64,000 nt of DNA from Thereva unica. Taxonomy: Eukaryota > Arthropoda > Insecta > Diptera > Therevidae. Positions 44,871 to 56,676 of the stretch are shown piece after piece (the stretch's first letter is position 1; every line of letters starts with the position of its first letter). The notes beneath the pieces were generated by a model. The model saw nothing but the letters and a program-made list of their open reading frames with translations, was not told where the DNA came from and did no database searches. A program made the position numbers and the translations under genes. The stretch covers positions 23,351,691 through 23,415,690 of the forward strand of contig OX465286.1 in the NCBI GenBank assembly GCA_949987705.1, written 5' to 3'.

Positions 44871-45784
44871 TGCATGAAACGATTGCAGGTTTTAACGGAA
44901 TCTTTAACGAAATTATATTACAATTTTTTTTAAATACTAACAGGAATTTCCAGATTGGATATTTGTTCCTCAGATTTTTAAAACAAAACAAAATCAGGTC
45001 AAGCTACAAAGAACCTGAGGGACATTTAACTAAGAGTTTCAATTTGGGACATTACCTTGAATTTGTTGGAGTTTGGAGGAGTAATAAGTAACCAAGGATA
45101 AGGATTGAGCACATTTTGGAGCGATATATATCGAGTCATAATTCATTTTGTTTCAGCTAAGTATTTAGAGATAGTTTAATATTTATCGATATTTTTTTTT
45201 TCTTTTTCTTTAACATCAATGAAAAAAATTAAGAGTTTTGATTAATAGTTGAGAAATTTATATGTGTTGTTCTTGTGGTAAGGAATTTGAAGAAACTATT
45301 GGATGAAGGTTTCTCCTCCTCCAAAAGGGCAGAGTTAATCTGCGGCGTATTTTGGGGATGATTTTGAGGTGACTCTAGGGAATCAGAATTGTAATTGATA
45401 TCCCTGTGGTAAAGTTTTGGATCGATTATTGTAATCCGGTGTTCTTATAGTAGTTATAGTAAAGTAAAAGACGGTTTGAATCTTCCTTAAGACATTTCCG
45501 ATTCTGGCCACGCTTAACCAAGGCTTTGGCTAGTGACTGTGGAATTATAACGCCTTAACACATAGCCTTCGCGGCAACGTTTCGGGGCCTATCATTCGCG
45601 GAACCTAACGGCTTTTAATGACATAACGGCTTAATTAAAGACTTAAAAACATATAATATAAGAGATCATTGATTAAAAATAGAATATAACTTAGTAAAAA
45701 AAAAATAATAAGAATAACTTTTTTTTAAATTATCCGTATGATGACTAGGTAATAAGGCGCTATAGCCGAATGTACTATTCTGAG

Positions 45785-46200
45785 GATACCTTAAACATTG
45801 ATATAATTTAAAAAAAAATTAAAGATCGAGTTAATTTAAAAGATAACTTAAACATTGATATAATTTAAAGAATGATTTAAAGATCGAGTTAATTTGAAAG
45901 ATAACTTAAACATTGATATAACCTAAAGAGTAACTTAAAGTTTGAAGTAATTTGAAGGATAACTTAAAGAGAGAAATAATTTAAAGGATAACATAAACAT
46001 TGAAATAATTTAAACGAATTAATTTAAAGGATAACTTAAAAATAGAATTAAATTTAAGGATAACTTAAGGATTGAAACAATTTAATCGAATTAATTTGAA
46101 GGATAACTTAAAGAGAGAAATAATTTAAAAGGATAAATTAAACATGGATATAATTTAAAGAATAATTTAAAGAACGAGTTAATTTAAAGCATAAAAAAAA
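45785..46200 (+). repeat. Degenerate AT-rich repeats in Osv-2 5' LTR
   Basis: Roughly seven diverged units built on GGATAACTTAAACATTGATATAATTTAAAG-like segments. No coding content. Confidence 0.75.
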
Positions 46201-46844
46201 AAATAGAAATAAGTAATTCATTAATACAATCTTAAATGATAATACATTAAAGAATGGAACTTAAATGGTAAACTAATAGTCAGAAATAATTAATACGTTA
46301 AAGAATTTAATTGATGGAAAAGCTAATAATCAAAAGTAAGATGTCTAGTTAAATGCCCTCCCAATGAGGCCCCCTGGAACATGGAAGCCTCCTCACGGGG
46401 TAAATGCTTACCACTAAGTACTGACTAACATATAGCTTTCCGCGGCGTTGACCGGCGCTTGTTGACCAACCCCCTTTTTCTAGATAGATCCCCTCTCGTT
46501 GACCTAGGTAGGCTTTTCCATCCGCCGCCGCCTCTCCTTTAAGTTCATATTCAGGCACGAGTTTTTTTTTCCTCATATACTGTCACTTTTCGGCATCCCT
46601 GTACCGCGAACCCCACCCCATCCGTCGAGCTAGTTAGCGCTCCGCACGTCGTGCCGACCATCGGTGCCGCGGATGCCTCACGATTTAGGCGATACTCCAA
46701 GGTCAAGCCATCCCAGCCATCTTCTTTTCTGCCCCCTTACTCGAATTTATTTTGTAATGAGAGTCCTTTACATCTTTTCTGAGATGTGTTTAATTTTTCT
46801 TCTTGATTTCGTGCTAAGGCACCCTTACTCCTGACAGTTACAAA

Positions 46845-46862
46845 TGGCGCCCAACGTTGGGC
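46845..46862 (+). promoter_or_regulatory. Osv-2 primer-binding site (tRNA-Lys)
   Basis: TGGCGCCCAACGTTGGGC: its first 12 bases are complementary to the 3' end of tRNA-Lys(CTT); after CGT it departs from the tRNA complement. It can also self-pair (GCCCAACGTTGGGC is a perfect palindrome). Confidence 0.85.
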
Positions 46863-48446
46863 TAAGGAACTTAATTCACGTTGAGTTCCTTAGTCTAACG
46901 AACAGATGGCATGGACAAGTCTGTTTGTCACTCAGTGGCACTTTAAATTTCCCCGTCGGCATTTCCTTTTTCTATTATTTTTGTTCTCCCTTCCATGCCA
47001 TCATTTCTTAAACAGTTCACTTTATAATTCAGCCGACCCTTTTGATGCTGTTCCGTGGCTTAGGCCAGCGAGAGGAGTCAGGAGTGGACTTCCTTCCATT
47101 TTATTTCACTTCTCAATCCAAGTCCCTCTGGCTATTGGTTGGTGGGCGAAGGTACTTACCGCGGTTCCCTAGCCCTCAAAACTTCTGCTTCCTCTTTCCT
47201 ATCTTTCTTCTTCTTCACCCACTTCAACTTTGACTATCTTTCTGCGGTAGCCTCTCTATTTTAATTAGTTCCTTTCAGACAGACTCGGAGTCAGGCTAAC
47301 AGGCGCCCTATCGCCTGGCACTGCGCGAGTTAGTGCTGACGACGGAACCTACACCATTTTTTTTTCTACTGCTTCGTTATTTAGAATGGTCGGATGGACA
47401 CCTTGATACCGGATCTGTTCTCGTCTGGGTTAACAGGCGTGATACCGCCTGACCTTGCGACGGGTCCGATATCAAGGTTCAATTGTAGTGTGTTTTTCGG
47501 AGGGATCTGGCTGCAAGTGGCGGATATTCGCTTGGCCAGATCGATTGGTTTCGCCTGGTGGCAATTGTGGATGTCCCCATTAAGAGCCATCCGATCCCGT
47601 ATAAATGGAGTCTTTCTGTCTTCTCGCCTTCCTGGGACTCAGCAGAGTTGCTGACCAGTCGTGGTGGGTTGGCAGAACGCTCTACCATATCTCTACAGTG
47701 AGGCTTCTATCACCCCTTCTATCTCTTCTTCCTCTTCCTCAATTGGTCACCGGGATCCGGTCACCGTCTGGATCGTCGGATGTTAGTTGGTGGGGACGTC
47801 GGTGTTGGGAGTGTTGCCAGACAGTAGTCTGGCGCCAACCCCAACATCGGTCCCACAGGTGGAGGCACTGGGTGTTGCTGTCGAAGTGAGTGCCAATCAG
47901 CACCGAAGGCAAGCTGACTGACATTACCGTCGACTGTCGCCACAGCCTGGTGAGGGGTGTCCTTATCCGGAGGGCCCCCTTGTGAAGCATATTTCAGCAT
48001 TGTGGTAGACACATAGAATTATTGATTTTTTTTTTGAATTTGATTACGACTACTAAGTAGTTATAAGGATCTCGAATAGCAAGAATAAGCAATTAAATTT
48101 AATTTAACGTTTTGAACTCTATGAATTGAAATTCTTTCAAATCTCTCTTGAGAAAAAAACCGGAATTCGTAAGTCATTGCAGGATTGAGTTTTCTTATAG
48201 TAGTTACCAGATTCCAGGAGCTTAGATGTTTGGGTTCTTTTGTACTACCCATTTTTGTTACATTTCAATCTTTTAATTTTTTTTCCACAAATTGCTTTCC
48301 CGCCTTTTAAATCCATTAAACAAAATCGATTGATACAAGTGTTAGTCGGTCCAATAGATTCCTCATCTTCTGGCGGTAAATAGGTTTCGTCTACCTAGTA
48401 TCAAACCCTAACAGATATTGCTGCACATTATCGTAAATCCCCCAGC
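46863..48446 (+). other. Osv-2 leader
   Basis: About 1.6 kb with pyrimidine-rich stretches and twin hairpins (47300-47317 and 47434-47451). Part of it (47230-47700) is repeated in diverged form at 53395-53760. A region of dyad near 47810-47890 (GGTGTTGGGAGTGTTGCC...) is weak. No gene. Confidence 0.7.
47287..47460 (+). repeat. Twin hairpins of the Osv-2 leader
   Basis: CAGGCG/CCCTAT/CGCCTG at 47300-47317 and CAGGCG/TGATAC/CGCCTG at 47434-47451, each preceded by a TCTGG/TCAGG-TAA segment and followed by a CTGCG/TTGCG tail. Same motif as in the Osv-1 leader. Confidence 0.75.
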
Positions 48447-49596
48447 ATGCCCAAAACACGAAAAGGAGCAAGCTCGATCGCTCCTGAAGCGGAAGACGAC
48501 GAAGATGTTTTCGACTCGGCCCCCCCAACAAGCCGGCCCCAGCAGTCCTGAAAACGAGACGGACGAGAAAACCTTGGAAAAGGAGCTAGAACAAGCACGC
48601 CGAGATACTGCCGAAATGCAAGCGAAATTGGTCAAATTTTGTAAGTCTTTTCAAGACATCGCATCCGCGAGCGCTCCAACCTTACCCGAGACCCCTCCAT
48701 CTGTGCCTCCGGTCCAGGACACTAGACAAGATCGACCCGACAACTCCAGGTTATTCCCTCGGAGGAAATCTCCAGTCCTAGGATGGAACTTAAGGTTTAG
48801 CGGGCAGCCAAATGACCTCTCAGCCGAGGAATTTCTGTATCGAGTAGATCAGAGAGCCCGTTTTGAGGACGTCTCCCCAGCCGAGTTAGGGCGACATGTA
48901 TGTGCGCTGCTGTCTGGGAGAGCCGAAGATTGGTATTGGACACAATTCACCCGTCAAAACTCTGATCCCTCTTGGCCCTGTTTTAAGGCCCTTCTAATAG
49001 AACAGTTCGGTGGTAGGGAGTCCGATTACCAAATAATAAAGGCTATGCTAGAGGTAAAACAACAACACCTTACCTATGACGAGTATGCCGCTCGAATGAT
49101 CGCTTTACACAATCGCCTGAGCCAACCATTGCCAGCGGCAGAGCTGGTTGAAATAGTAACTCAGAACCTAAATACCACCTTGGGTTCCGCAATTATTGGC
49201 TCAAGTTTTAATAATATGCGACAGCTGCGCGAAGCCTGCATCAGAGTAGAAACTTGGCAGAAATCGAAGCGAGAAGAAAGAAAATTTGCCCCTCGTGTGC
49301 ACGAAATAGATGCGGTCCAACCTCAACCATCTGTGTCAGGGTGGGGATCGGACCCTTACAACACCCAGGACTGTCAAGTAGAAGCCTTACAACCCCCCGT
49401 GGTCACGCCGCGCAAGATAATTAAATGCTGGAATTGTCATCAGCCCGGTCACATCTTTCCCGACTGTCTATCCTCAACCAGGAATTTGTTCTGTTACAAA
49501 TGCGGCCGACCAGATGTCGTTACCCCACACTGCCCAACTTGCTCGGGAAACGCGAGACAGGGTGCGAGACCCCCTGGGGGACCGCGCCCGACCTAG
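48447..49596 (+). pseudogene. gag: Osv-2 gag, probable frameshift near its start
   Basis: The ATG at 48447 opens an acidic N-terminus resembling Osv-1 (MPKTRKGASS), but that frame stops after 34 codons. From about 48520, beside a run of seven Cs, the sensible frame is +1 relative to it and runs to 49594. It has a coiled coil (TLEKELEQARRDTAEMQAKL), a capsid domain (WNLRFSGQPNDLSAEEFLYR, GRAEDWYWTQF, EVKQQHLTYDEYAARM) and zinc-binding Cys clusters (CWNCHQPGHIFPDC; CYKCGRPDVVTPHCPTC). An internal ATG at 48505 could start an N-terminally shortened Gag. A one-base indel in the C-run is the simplest reading. Confidence 0.78.
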
Positions 49597-52500
49597 TCTC
49601 GGATTCTCCTGCCGATCTACTCGACTTGTGTAAGAGCCCTCCCGATGATTTTGATCTGACGACAATGGAACCTTTGCCGGTTTTCCCCTCTCCTCAGGCC
49701 ATGATCTCCTTTATACGAAGATGGGTAAATTATTAGAAGGCTCGCAAAAGGATTTTTCAGGACACGGTCGAAGTACCAACACCCAACAAGATCCCCCGCA
49801 TCCGCCTAAGAGCTAAGGAAAAACGAAGACATACTAAGAAAATTATCTCCTCCATGATTACCGAAGAAGGCGATAACCGACCTTTCGCCAAAGTGGGCCT
49901 ACTAGGTGAGACCATAGTCGGACTTTTAGACAGTGGGTCTAGCTGTAGTTGCCTGGGAAGAGGGGCAGAGTCGCTCCTCAAAGAGCATCCAGAAGTGCAG
50001 CTGTATCGCCTACACACCACTGTCCAGGTTGCAGATGGAACTCATAAAAATATACTAGGTTATGTGACAGTCCCCGTATCTTATGGACACCGTACACACA
50101 CGCTTACTCTCTTTATAGTGCCTAGTTTAGCCCAAAGACTCTACCTCGGAGTTGACTTCTGGAGGGCTTTCAGACTAGCGCCCCATATAATAGGGGAACT
50201 CCAGCTACCCCTTTCGAAAGACCCTAACAGCCACCACCTGACCGAAGCCCAACAGGCACTTCTAGACCAGGCACGAGCGAGTTTCCCGTCTTTTGATACC
50301 TCCGGGTTAGGCCGAACGCATCTGGAGCAGCATGTAATCGACACTGTCGGGGCGGTACCCATCAAGCAGAGACATTACCCTGTCTCTCCTGCCATTCAGA
50401 CCCTCATGTATGAGGAAGTCGACCGCATGCTGAGCCTAGGCGTGATAGAGGAATCAAATAGCCCGTGGAACTCTCCCGTCGTCTTGGTCCGAAAACCTGG
50501 CAAAGTTCGCCTTTGCCTGGATTCCCGGAAGGTGAACGCGGTGACCGTGAAAGACGCATATCCACTGCCTCACATAGACGGCCTCCTAGGACGGTTGCAG
50601 GATACTCGATTCATCTCGGCGATTGACCTCAAGGATGCCTTCTGGCAAATTCCCTTGGAGGAAAAATCCCGAGAGAAGACGGCCTTCACCGTCCCTGGAA
50701 GGCCGCTATACCAATTTAAAGTGATGCCGTTCGGGCTTTGTAACGCCCCGCAACGCATGTGTCGCCTCATGGACAAAGTGATTCCAGGCTCCCTACGAGA
50801 ACGCGTCTTCGTCTATCTAGACGACTTATTGGTGGTGTCTCCAAGTTTCGAGATCCATGTCCAGACGTTGGAGCAGGTCGCAAACTGTTTGCGTTATGCA
50901 GGTTTGACGGTCAATTTGAACAAAAGCCGGTTTTGCGTCCGGGAAGTGAAATATTTGGGTTTTATCATAGGCGATGGCACGCTTAAAACAGACCCCGACA
51001 AGGTTTCAGCCATCAGGGAGTTCCCAGTTCCAAAGTCGGCCAAGCAGGTACGACGGTTTTTAGGAATGACGGGATGGTACAGGCGCTTCATAGGTAACTA
51101 TGCCAGCATTGCCTCTCCCATCACCGACTGCCTAAAGAACGGCAAATTTGCTTGGACTGACGAAGCTCAAGAAGCATTCGAGGAACTGAAGAAGTCCATG
51201 ATGTCTGCACCCTTGTTAGTGACCCCGGATTTCACTAGCCCTTTCTTTATACAATGTGACGCCAGTAAGACCGGAGTAGGAAGCGTCCTGTTCCAACGAC
51301 GCGGCGATGAAGAACACTCTATCGCCTATTTCTCGAAGAAGTTGAATAATGCTCAATGTAACTATTCAATCACTGAGTTAGAGTGCTATGCTGCGGTGCT
51401 GAGCGTGAAGAAGTTCCGAGCGTATGTGGAAGGCCACCCCTTCACGATCATCACGGACCATGCAAGCTTAAGGTGGCTCATGAATCAGACTGACTTAAAC
51501 GGGAGACTAGCTCATTGGAGCCTAAAACTGCAAGGGTTCCAATTTACAATAGAGCACCGGAAGGGTTGCAAAAACGTGGTGCCGGACGCGCTGTCGCGAA
51601 TAGATTGTGTTGACGACTTGCTCTACTGCAGCGACGTGGACCTATCGTCCCCTGCTTTTAAATCTGAAGACTATGCCCAGCTCGTTGAGCAAGTGACTAC
51701 CAAGACTGAACAATTACCTGATCTTCTGACCGCAGAAGGGTACGTATTTCACCGTACGGCCCCGCGCACTGGTGACCCCGAAATGGACGATCTCTGTTGG
51801 AAATTGTGACTCCCTGCAGAACTGACCACTCAAGCTATCGAGTCCGCCCACGCGCCACCTCAAGCTGCTCATGGCGGAATAGCAAAAACCCTTGCCCGAC
51901 TTCGCGAGAAGTATTATTGGCCCAGCATGTCGAGTCAGGTTCGGTCCTTCATCTCCTCTTGCGACACGTGCAAAGCAACTAAGGCCCCCAACGCCATCTT
52001 AAGACCACCTATGGGTGAAGCCATGGAGGTATAACGTCCATTCCAGTTTTTGTACCTGGACTATATGGGTCCGTACCCACGAACGAAGAAAGGGTACACT
52101 GCAATCTTTGTCGTTTTGGACGCCTTCACGAAATTTACCTTCCTCCACCCGGTAAATGCAGAAACTTCTAGCGCCGCTGTTAGCTTTCTCGAACAACGTA
52201 TCTTCCACGCCTTTGGCGTCCCAGAAACCATCTTTTCCGACAACGGAAAGCATTTTACATCCAAGGAGTTCGAGAAACTACTAACGGACTATGGCATACA
52301 GCACCTGCGAACGGCGGTTTACGCTCCTCACCCCAACGCTTCAGAACGAGTGAATCGTTCGGTTTTGTCAGCTATTCGCTCATATTTGGGCACCGATCAC
52401 CGAGACTGGGACAAGCACCTGTCGGCTGTAGAGTGTGCTTTCCGTAGTGCTCGCCACGAATCCATCGGCAACTCCCCATTCCAGGCCCTCTTCGGATACC

Positions 52501-52877
52501 CCATGGTCCTTCATGGATCAGCCTATCCGTTGCTGAAGACCCTAGGAGCCCTAAGAGAGGGAAGCATCGCCGTGCTGCCAGCAGTGGACCGTGGGTTAGC
52601 AATACGCGAACAGGTAGAACACCACCTAACCTCCGCACACGCCAGGCACAAGAAACACTATAACCTACGCTGCAGGACGGTGGGTTTCTCGCCGGGTCAG
52701 ACGGTGTATCACCGGACGTTCCCTGTCAGTAAAAAAGCCGAACGATTCTGCGCCAAACTAGCAAACAAATTCGTAAAGGGACGGGTGAGAAGACAAATCG
52801 GCACCAGCAGATACGAATTGGAGGACGAAAAAGGGCGTAGCCTAGGCATCTTTCACGCCAAGGACCTAAAAACATGA
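49425..52877 (+). pseudogene. pol: Osv-2 pol: protease, RT, RNase H, integrase; three nonsense codons
   Basis: One frame, -1 to gag, with stops at 49734 (TAG), 51807 (TGA where Osv-1 has Trp) and 52032 (TAA) and no frameshift. Protease LLDSGSSCSCLG and RLYLGVDFW; RT NSPWNSPVVLVRKPGK, SRKVNAVTVKDAYPLPHIDG, DLKDAFWQIPL, YLDDLLVV; RNase H QCDASKTGVGSVL, SITELECYAAVLSVKKF, TDHASLRWL; integrase HHCC (HAPPQAAHGG, CDTCKATK) and D,D,E (YLDYMGPYPR, IFSDNGKHF, NASERVNRS), ending GIFHAKDLKT. The best reference in this window for the broken Osv-1 pol. Confidence 0.9.
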
Positions 52878-52895
52878 AGCACGTTCCCCACCCGA

Positions 52896-53020
52896 GTAGC
52901 CCTAATAAGGCATCTCGCCGGCTTCACCGGTTAATAATAGGGTACCCGCCGAGGTCCGCTTAGGTAGCTTCCCTAGCGGATGGTACACCTCGTTGTTACG
53001 CTTGGTCGTCTGGGACCGAG
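52896..53020 (+). ncRNA. Structured RNA-like module after Osv-2 pol
   Basis: Counterpart of 32403-32522. Stems: CCCTA 52900-52904 / TAGGG 52938-52942; CCGG 52918-52921 / 52927-52930; GTACC 52942-52946 / GGTAC 52982-52986; CCGC+TAGG 52956-52964 / CCTA+GCGG 52972-52979; CTTGGT 53001-53006 / ACCGAG 53015-53020 (one T-G pair). Starts about 20 bases after the pol stop. Confidence 0.6.
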
Positions 53021-55084
53021 TTTTAATGTAAGAATTTATCCTAAGGCTGCCAGCCCAGTCTTCCTGTCATGTCGTTTCGCCCTGGGAGGAGTAGTTCATA
53101 GACCCGAATTTCACAGCGTCCACTTCCCGAAAGCATCAATACAACACGGCCGGCATTGCGCTATGTTTCAACGAATACCAGAGTTCCACTGGGTCCCGAT
53201 GCATTCAGAATATCAGTTAATTGGGTTCTCTTCTCGAATCTAGATACCTGATAAAGGTGTTGTCACACTCCAACAAACGCCCCCAACTATACCGATGGTT
53301 ATTAATACGTAATTATTAAAGATTGGGCGACGGTGCCCTTGACATTGTTTCTTTTCCGCTCTCCTACATTTCTTCTTTCTCTATAATTTTACCTTTTCAA
53401 TCCTTTGCGGTAGTCTCCGAATTCAATTAGTTCCTGTCAGACAGACTCGGAGTCTGGCTAACAGGCGCCCTATCGCCTGGCACTGCGCGAGTTTTACTGG
53501 CCACGGAACCCACACTATTTTCTTACTATTTCATTATTTAGTATGGTCGGTGGGACCCGATGATGTTGGAGCTGCCCCGTCTGGGCTAACAGGCATTTCA
53601 TTGCCTGGCCCTGCGACAGGTTCGGCACAATGGTAGCCACCCGACCCCGTCAAAGAACTCTCCAGTCGTCCCACTTTCCTGGATTTCAGCAGGCTCTGCC
53701 TCTGACCAGTCGTAGTGGAACGGCAGAGCGGTTCCCAGATTTTAATCAAACGGAGATTTCTATCACTCCTTCTCCCACCCACTTCTATTTCTTTTTAGTC
53801 ATGGTCACTGTCGTTCAACTTGCCTGGGAAACCAGGGTGTCGTAGCGTGAAGTCTCTTTTAGAGAGGACGGTGTTATACCTGTATCTAGCATCGCCCCCT
53901 CAACGAGCTTCCCTATGGGGTATTTATTGTTTCTGGTTCCTTTCAGCTGGAATCTGAAGGACTCACAACTGACTGTCATCAGCGCCATCAGCCACCTCCG
54001 CTGGTAATGGGACGTCCCTTGCCGGGGACCATACTTCTTTGTTCATGATTTTTTTAGGCTTTCTTTATCGTGTTTATAGACTCATTAGTTTTGGCTACAT
54101 TTAGATAAATTTTTCGTTTAGAAATTAACTTAAGAACTTTTCTCTACAAACTTACTTTTGGCATACTATTAGGTTTAGTGGTTATCACAATTTTCATATT
54201 TAGACGCTAACTTATTACATTTCTATTCTAGTAAATGACTATAAATAGTTATCGCATACACAGGCGCAAAAAGTCTGTTGCTGTTTGGGTGTCAGAACTA
54301 TTAAATTATATAAATTAAACGAACTTTCTCTCTAACCCAGACTCATATAAATGTTGACCACTTTAAGGTGGTATTGTTGAATTATTGGTCCAAGGGGCAT
54401 GTACACCTCTCTTAAGGTTTCCGTTGCTTCATCCACATCTCCACGCTCTTCGTCGTGTTTTCTTCTTCCTCTCCCACCTCCTTCTTGACCATCCCTGCTA
54501 CCATGGCGATATCACGATTCCCAAAAACCATTTTCATTGTCATCATCAAATAGTTCTGAGCCTCCATTGCTTCTATGAGTTTCACGCTTGAAGCCATCGC
54601 TTCTGTCAACATCATCGCGTCGACCGCCCAAAATCTTCGCCGCCCTCTTCCATGAAAACCTAACACCGCCAGGATTATGTCCTTTTGAGTATGGAGCCGA
54701 CGCATCTAGACACACTCCCGGCTCATGAGGCCCAATCGACCCTGTAAGACGTCTGCCGAAAAGAGCACAAGCGACATGTAGAGTTGGGATTATCCCTGAC
54801 GAAACAAAACGTCACTCGTGCGACACTCAGTAGGAGACGCATGGTGTAACGGTTTATAGGAAAACCAAGCCGTGGCCGTTGACGAGCGTCGTTGTCCGAG
54901 ATGATTGCTCGTACCCAAGGAAATCCACAACGAGGCGGGTATTATGGAAGCTTCTAACACGAAGTCGCGATAGCTCGCCCTTCCAAAGGCGCGGCGAAAT
55001 GGCCGATGTAGGTTGCCTCCTATCACTAGCGTAATCTGAAGAACTTGAGGAAATTTTACCCTTACCTCTCCCAAGATGAAAACC
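53021..55084 (+). other. Osv-2 3' noncoding region
   Basis: More than 2 kb without a recognisable gene; ORFs on either strand are short and motif-free. It contains the leader-like duplicate 53395-53760. No env domain, membrane segment or signal peptide is visible, so I do not call a third ORF. Confidence 0.65.
53395..53760 (+). repeat. Diverged copy of the Osv-2 leader in its 3' region, with twin hairpins
   Basis: Parallels 47230-47700 in order: GCGGTAG, AATTAGTTCCT, CAGACAGACTCGGAGTC, hairpin 1, CGCGAGTT, TATTTAG-ATGGTCGG, CGTCTGGG-TAACAGGC, hairpin 2, and CTGACCAGTCGT. Hairpin 1 at 53462-53479 has the same stem and loop as in the leader. Hairpin 2 at 53590-53607 has CAGGCA/TGCCTG, a compensated G-C to A-T change. 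Confidence 0.8.
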
Positions 55085-55137
55085 AGCGATAGAGCATGAG
55101 ACTCGTTGTATCTCAGGGAGTGGGTGAGCCACACGTT
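55085..55137 (+). pseudogene. tRNA-Lys-like fragment in Osv-2
   Basis: GCGATAGAGCATGAGACTC...ATCTCAGGG...GCCACACGTTG follows tRNA-Lys from the D-arm to the acceptor end, with a 2-4 base disruption in the anticodon loop (CGTTGT). It ends 83 bp before the 3' LTR. More decayed than the Osv-1 copy. Confidence 0.7.
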
Positions 55138-55422
55138 GCAAAAAAAAAATACCTATAGCAGGCTCCCGTTTATTCTTTTCGAGTCCCCTCTCTTCTGGCG
55201 ACATCTAGGTGACGCGCGTTGTAACGGCAGCCTGCCTAAATTACAATCAACAAATTCATAAATATCCCAGAAAGAAAAGAGAAAAATAGAAATGGCAACC
55301 CCCTGGCAGAATTATTGTGAATTCGCCTTTAGAGGAAATAAATTCAATGTTAATTTTTATCTATTAATATATATTTTTTTATGTACTGCACAGTAAATTT
55401 AACAAAAAGAGTTGAAAAGTTT

Positions 55423-55787
55423 ATAAATAAAAAGTAATTCTAAAATAGCAAAAAAAAATAAAATTTCATTCAATAAATAAATTTAACAAAAAGTAATTCA
55501 GAATATAGAAAATAAAAAAAAAATTTCATTTAATTAATACATTTAACAAAAAAGAATTCTAAAAGTAAATAAATAATGATAATTTTAGGAACTTTTGTTC
55601 TGTTTGTAAATAAAAAGTAATTCTAAAATAGCAAAAAAAATAAAATTTCATTCAATAAATAAATTTAACAAAAAGTAAGTCAGAATATAGAAAATAAAAA
55701 AAAAATTTTTCATTTAATTAATACATTTAACAAAAAGAATTCTAAAAGTAAATAAATAATGATAATTTTAGGAACTTTTGATCTTAT
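55423..55787. repeat. Two 182-bp tandem units near the Cac-1 left edge
   Basis: AATAAAAAGTAATTCTAAAATAG...GATAATTTTAGGAACTTTTG occurs at 55423 and again at 55605. Very AT-rich and noncoding. Confidence 0.85.
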
Positions 55788-55991
55788 AGTTAAAAGTCTT
55801 TTCAAAATCCAGGTATCCAAATTGTTCGTTTTTTATCGCCCCTTTTATTATGAAAAAATTAAAAATTAGAAGATTTACCAGTATTATGACATTATATATT
55901 ACCGTATACGTAAGTATTAAAAAGTTTGAATTTTTTCAATGCTATTTTGCGTTGACGTCCATCCCAGTTCATTGATGAAATGACTTCTACA

Positions 55992-56594
55992 TCAAAAAAC
56001 AGGTGCATGCATTCCTGCACAGGACTTTTGCCAAGTAATTCCCTTATATGTGAAATCTATTAAAAGATTAAATATTGTTATAAGAAAAATATCATTTTCA
56101 CTTATATTATCAAGCTTTACCAGATCCTCTTCGGAGTAATTCGCTATCTGTTGTTCAACTGCTTCCAGGCCTTCTACTGTTTTTATAGGGAAAAGCTTAA
56201 GTTCTGCAGTCTTTGGAAACGCTTTTTCTACTAATTTATTAAGCAAAACGCTGTGCCTAGTTAATATTTTATTTTGGTTTTCCACCACGTTGAATATTTT
56301 CGAAAAGTTTTGAACGTGTAGATCTAGCGTCTGGTGTACTTTTGAAAAATTTTCCTGCAATACTTTATTTTGTTGCTCTGATAAACAAATTCACTTAATT
56401 AAAGGTATTCCTTTGGGAAATTTGATATAAATACCAAAGTCATTGCATCTACAGATTTTTTTCGGACTGTTTGTCTCTCCTAAATTTTCTTTATAACTTT
56501 CTAGGAAGATATCCGGGCCGATTACTGCATTGCTGCGAAATACTGGAGGTGGTTCAAAATGAATATTTGAGAAATTTCTTTTTGTAGGTTCCAT
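55992..56594 (-). pseudogene. Cac-1 accessory ORF, DUF4806-like
   Basis: Minus-strand frame from ATG 56594 with one TGA at about 56391, open to 55992. The C-terminal half (NKILTRHSVLLNKLVEK, ELKLFPIKTVEGLEAVEQQI, DNISENDIFLITIFNLLIDF) fits the insect DUF4806 domain, which in many genomes sits in transposon-linked genes. The likely domain end (WDGR...KIAL) continues in another frame just downstream, so there is also a frameshift. Role unknown. Confidence 0.5.
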
Positions 56595-56676
56595 ATCTTT
56601 AAAATATATATAAATAATAAATTTAAATATTAGCTGTTAAGTATGTTAAACTTAGTTGGTTCTGAGAAGGTACACA

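Larger units (their letters stand above)
43231..46842 (+). repeat. Osv-2 5' LTR (3612 bp)
   Basis: Starts TGTAACGGCAGCC and ends AGTTACA two bases before the primer site. 43231-43320 matches 55220-55309, 43454-43705 matches 61904-62159, and 43706 onward matches 62819-64000. It contains several internal tandem arrays. No credible gene inside. Unusually long; Ulysses-like LTRs of about 2 kb are the nearest case I know. Confidence 0.85.

Noticed and set aside
47381..48012. Several 60-95 codon ORFs on both strands in the Osv-2 leader
   Set aside because: They overlap hairpins and one another with no recognisable domain; the leader is better explained as untranslated.
53021..55084. Third (env-like) ORF in Osv-2
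   Set aside because: No frame longer than about 115 codons, no signal peptide, no cleavage site or membrane anchor is visible on either strand.
54412..55204. Overlapping minus-strand ORFs of 97-116 codons
   Set aside because: No motif; one covers the tRNA-like relic and the others are low-complexity; treated as chance.
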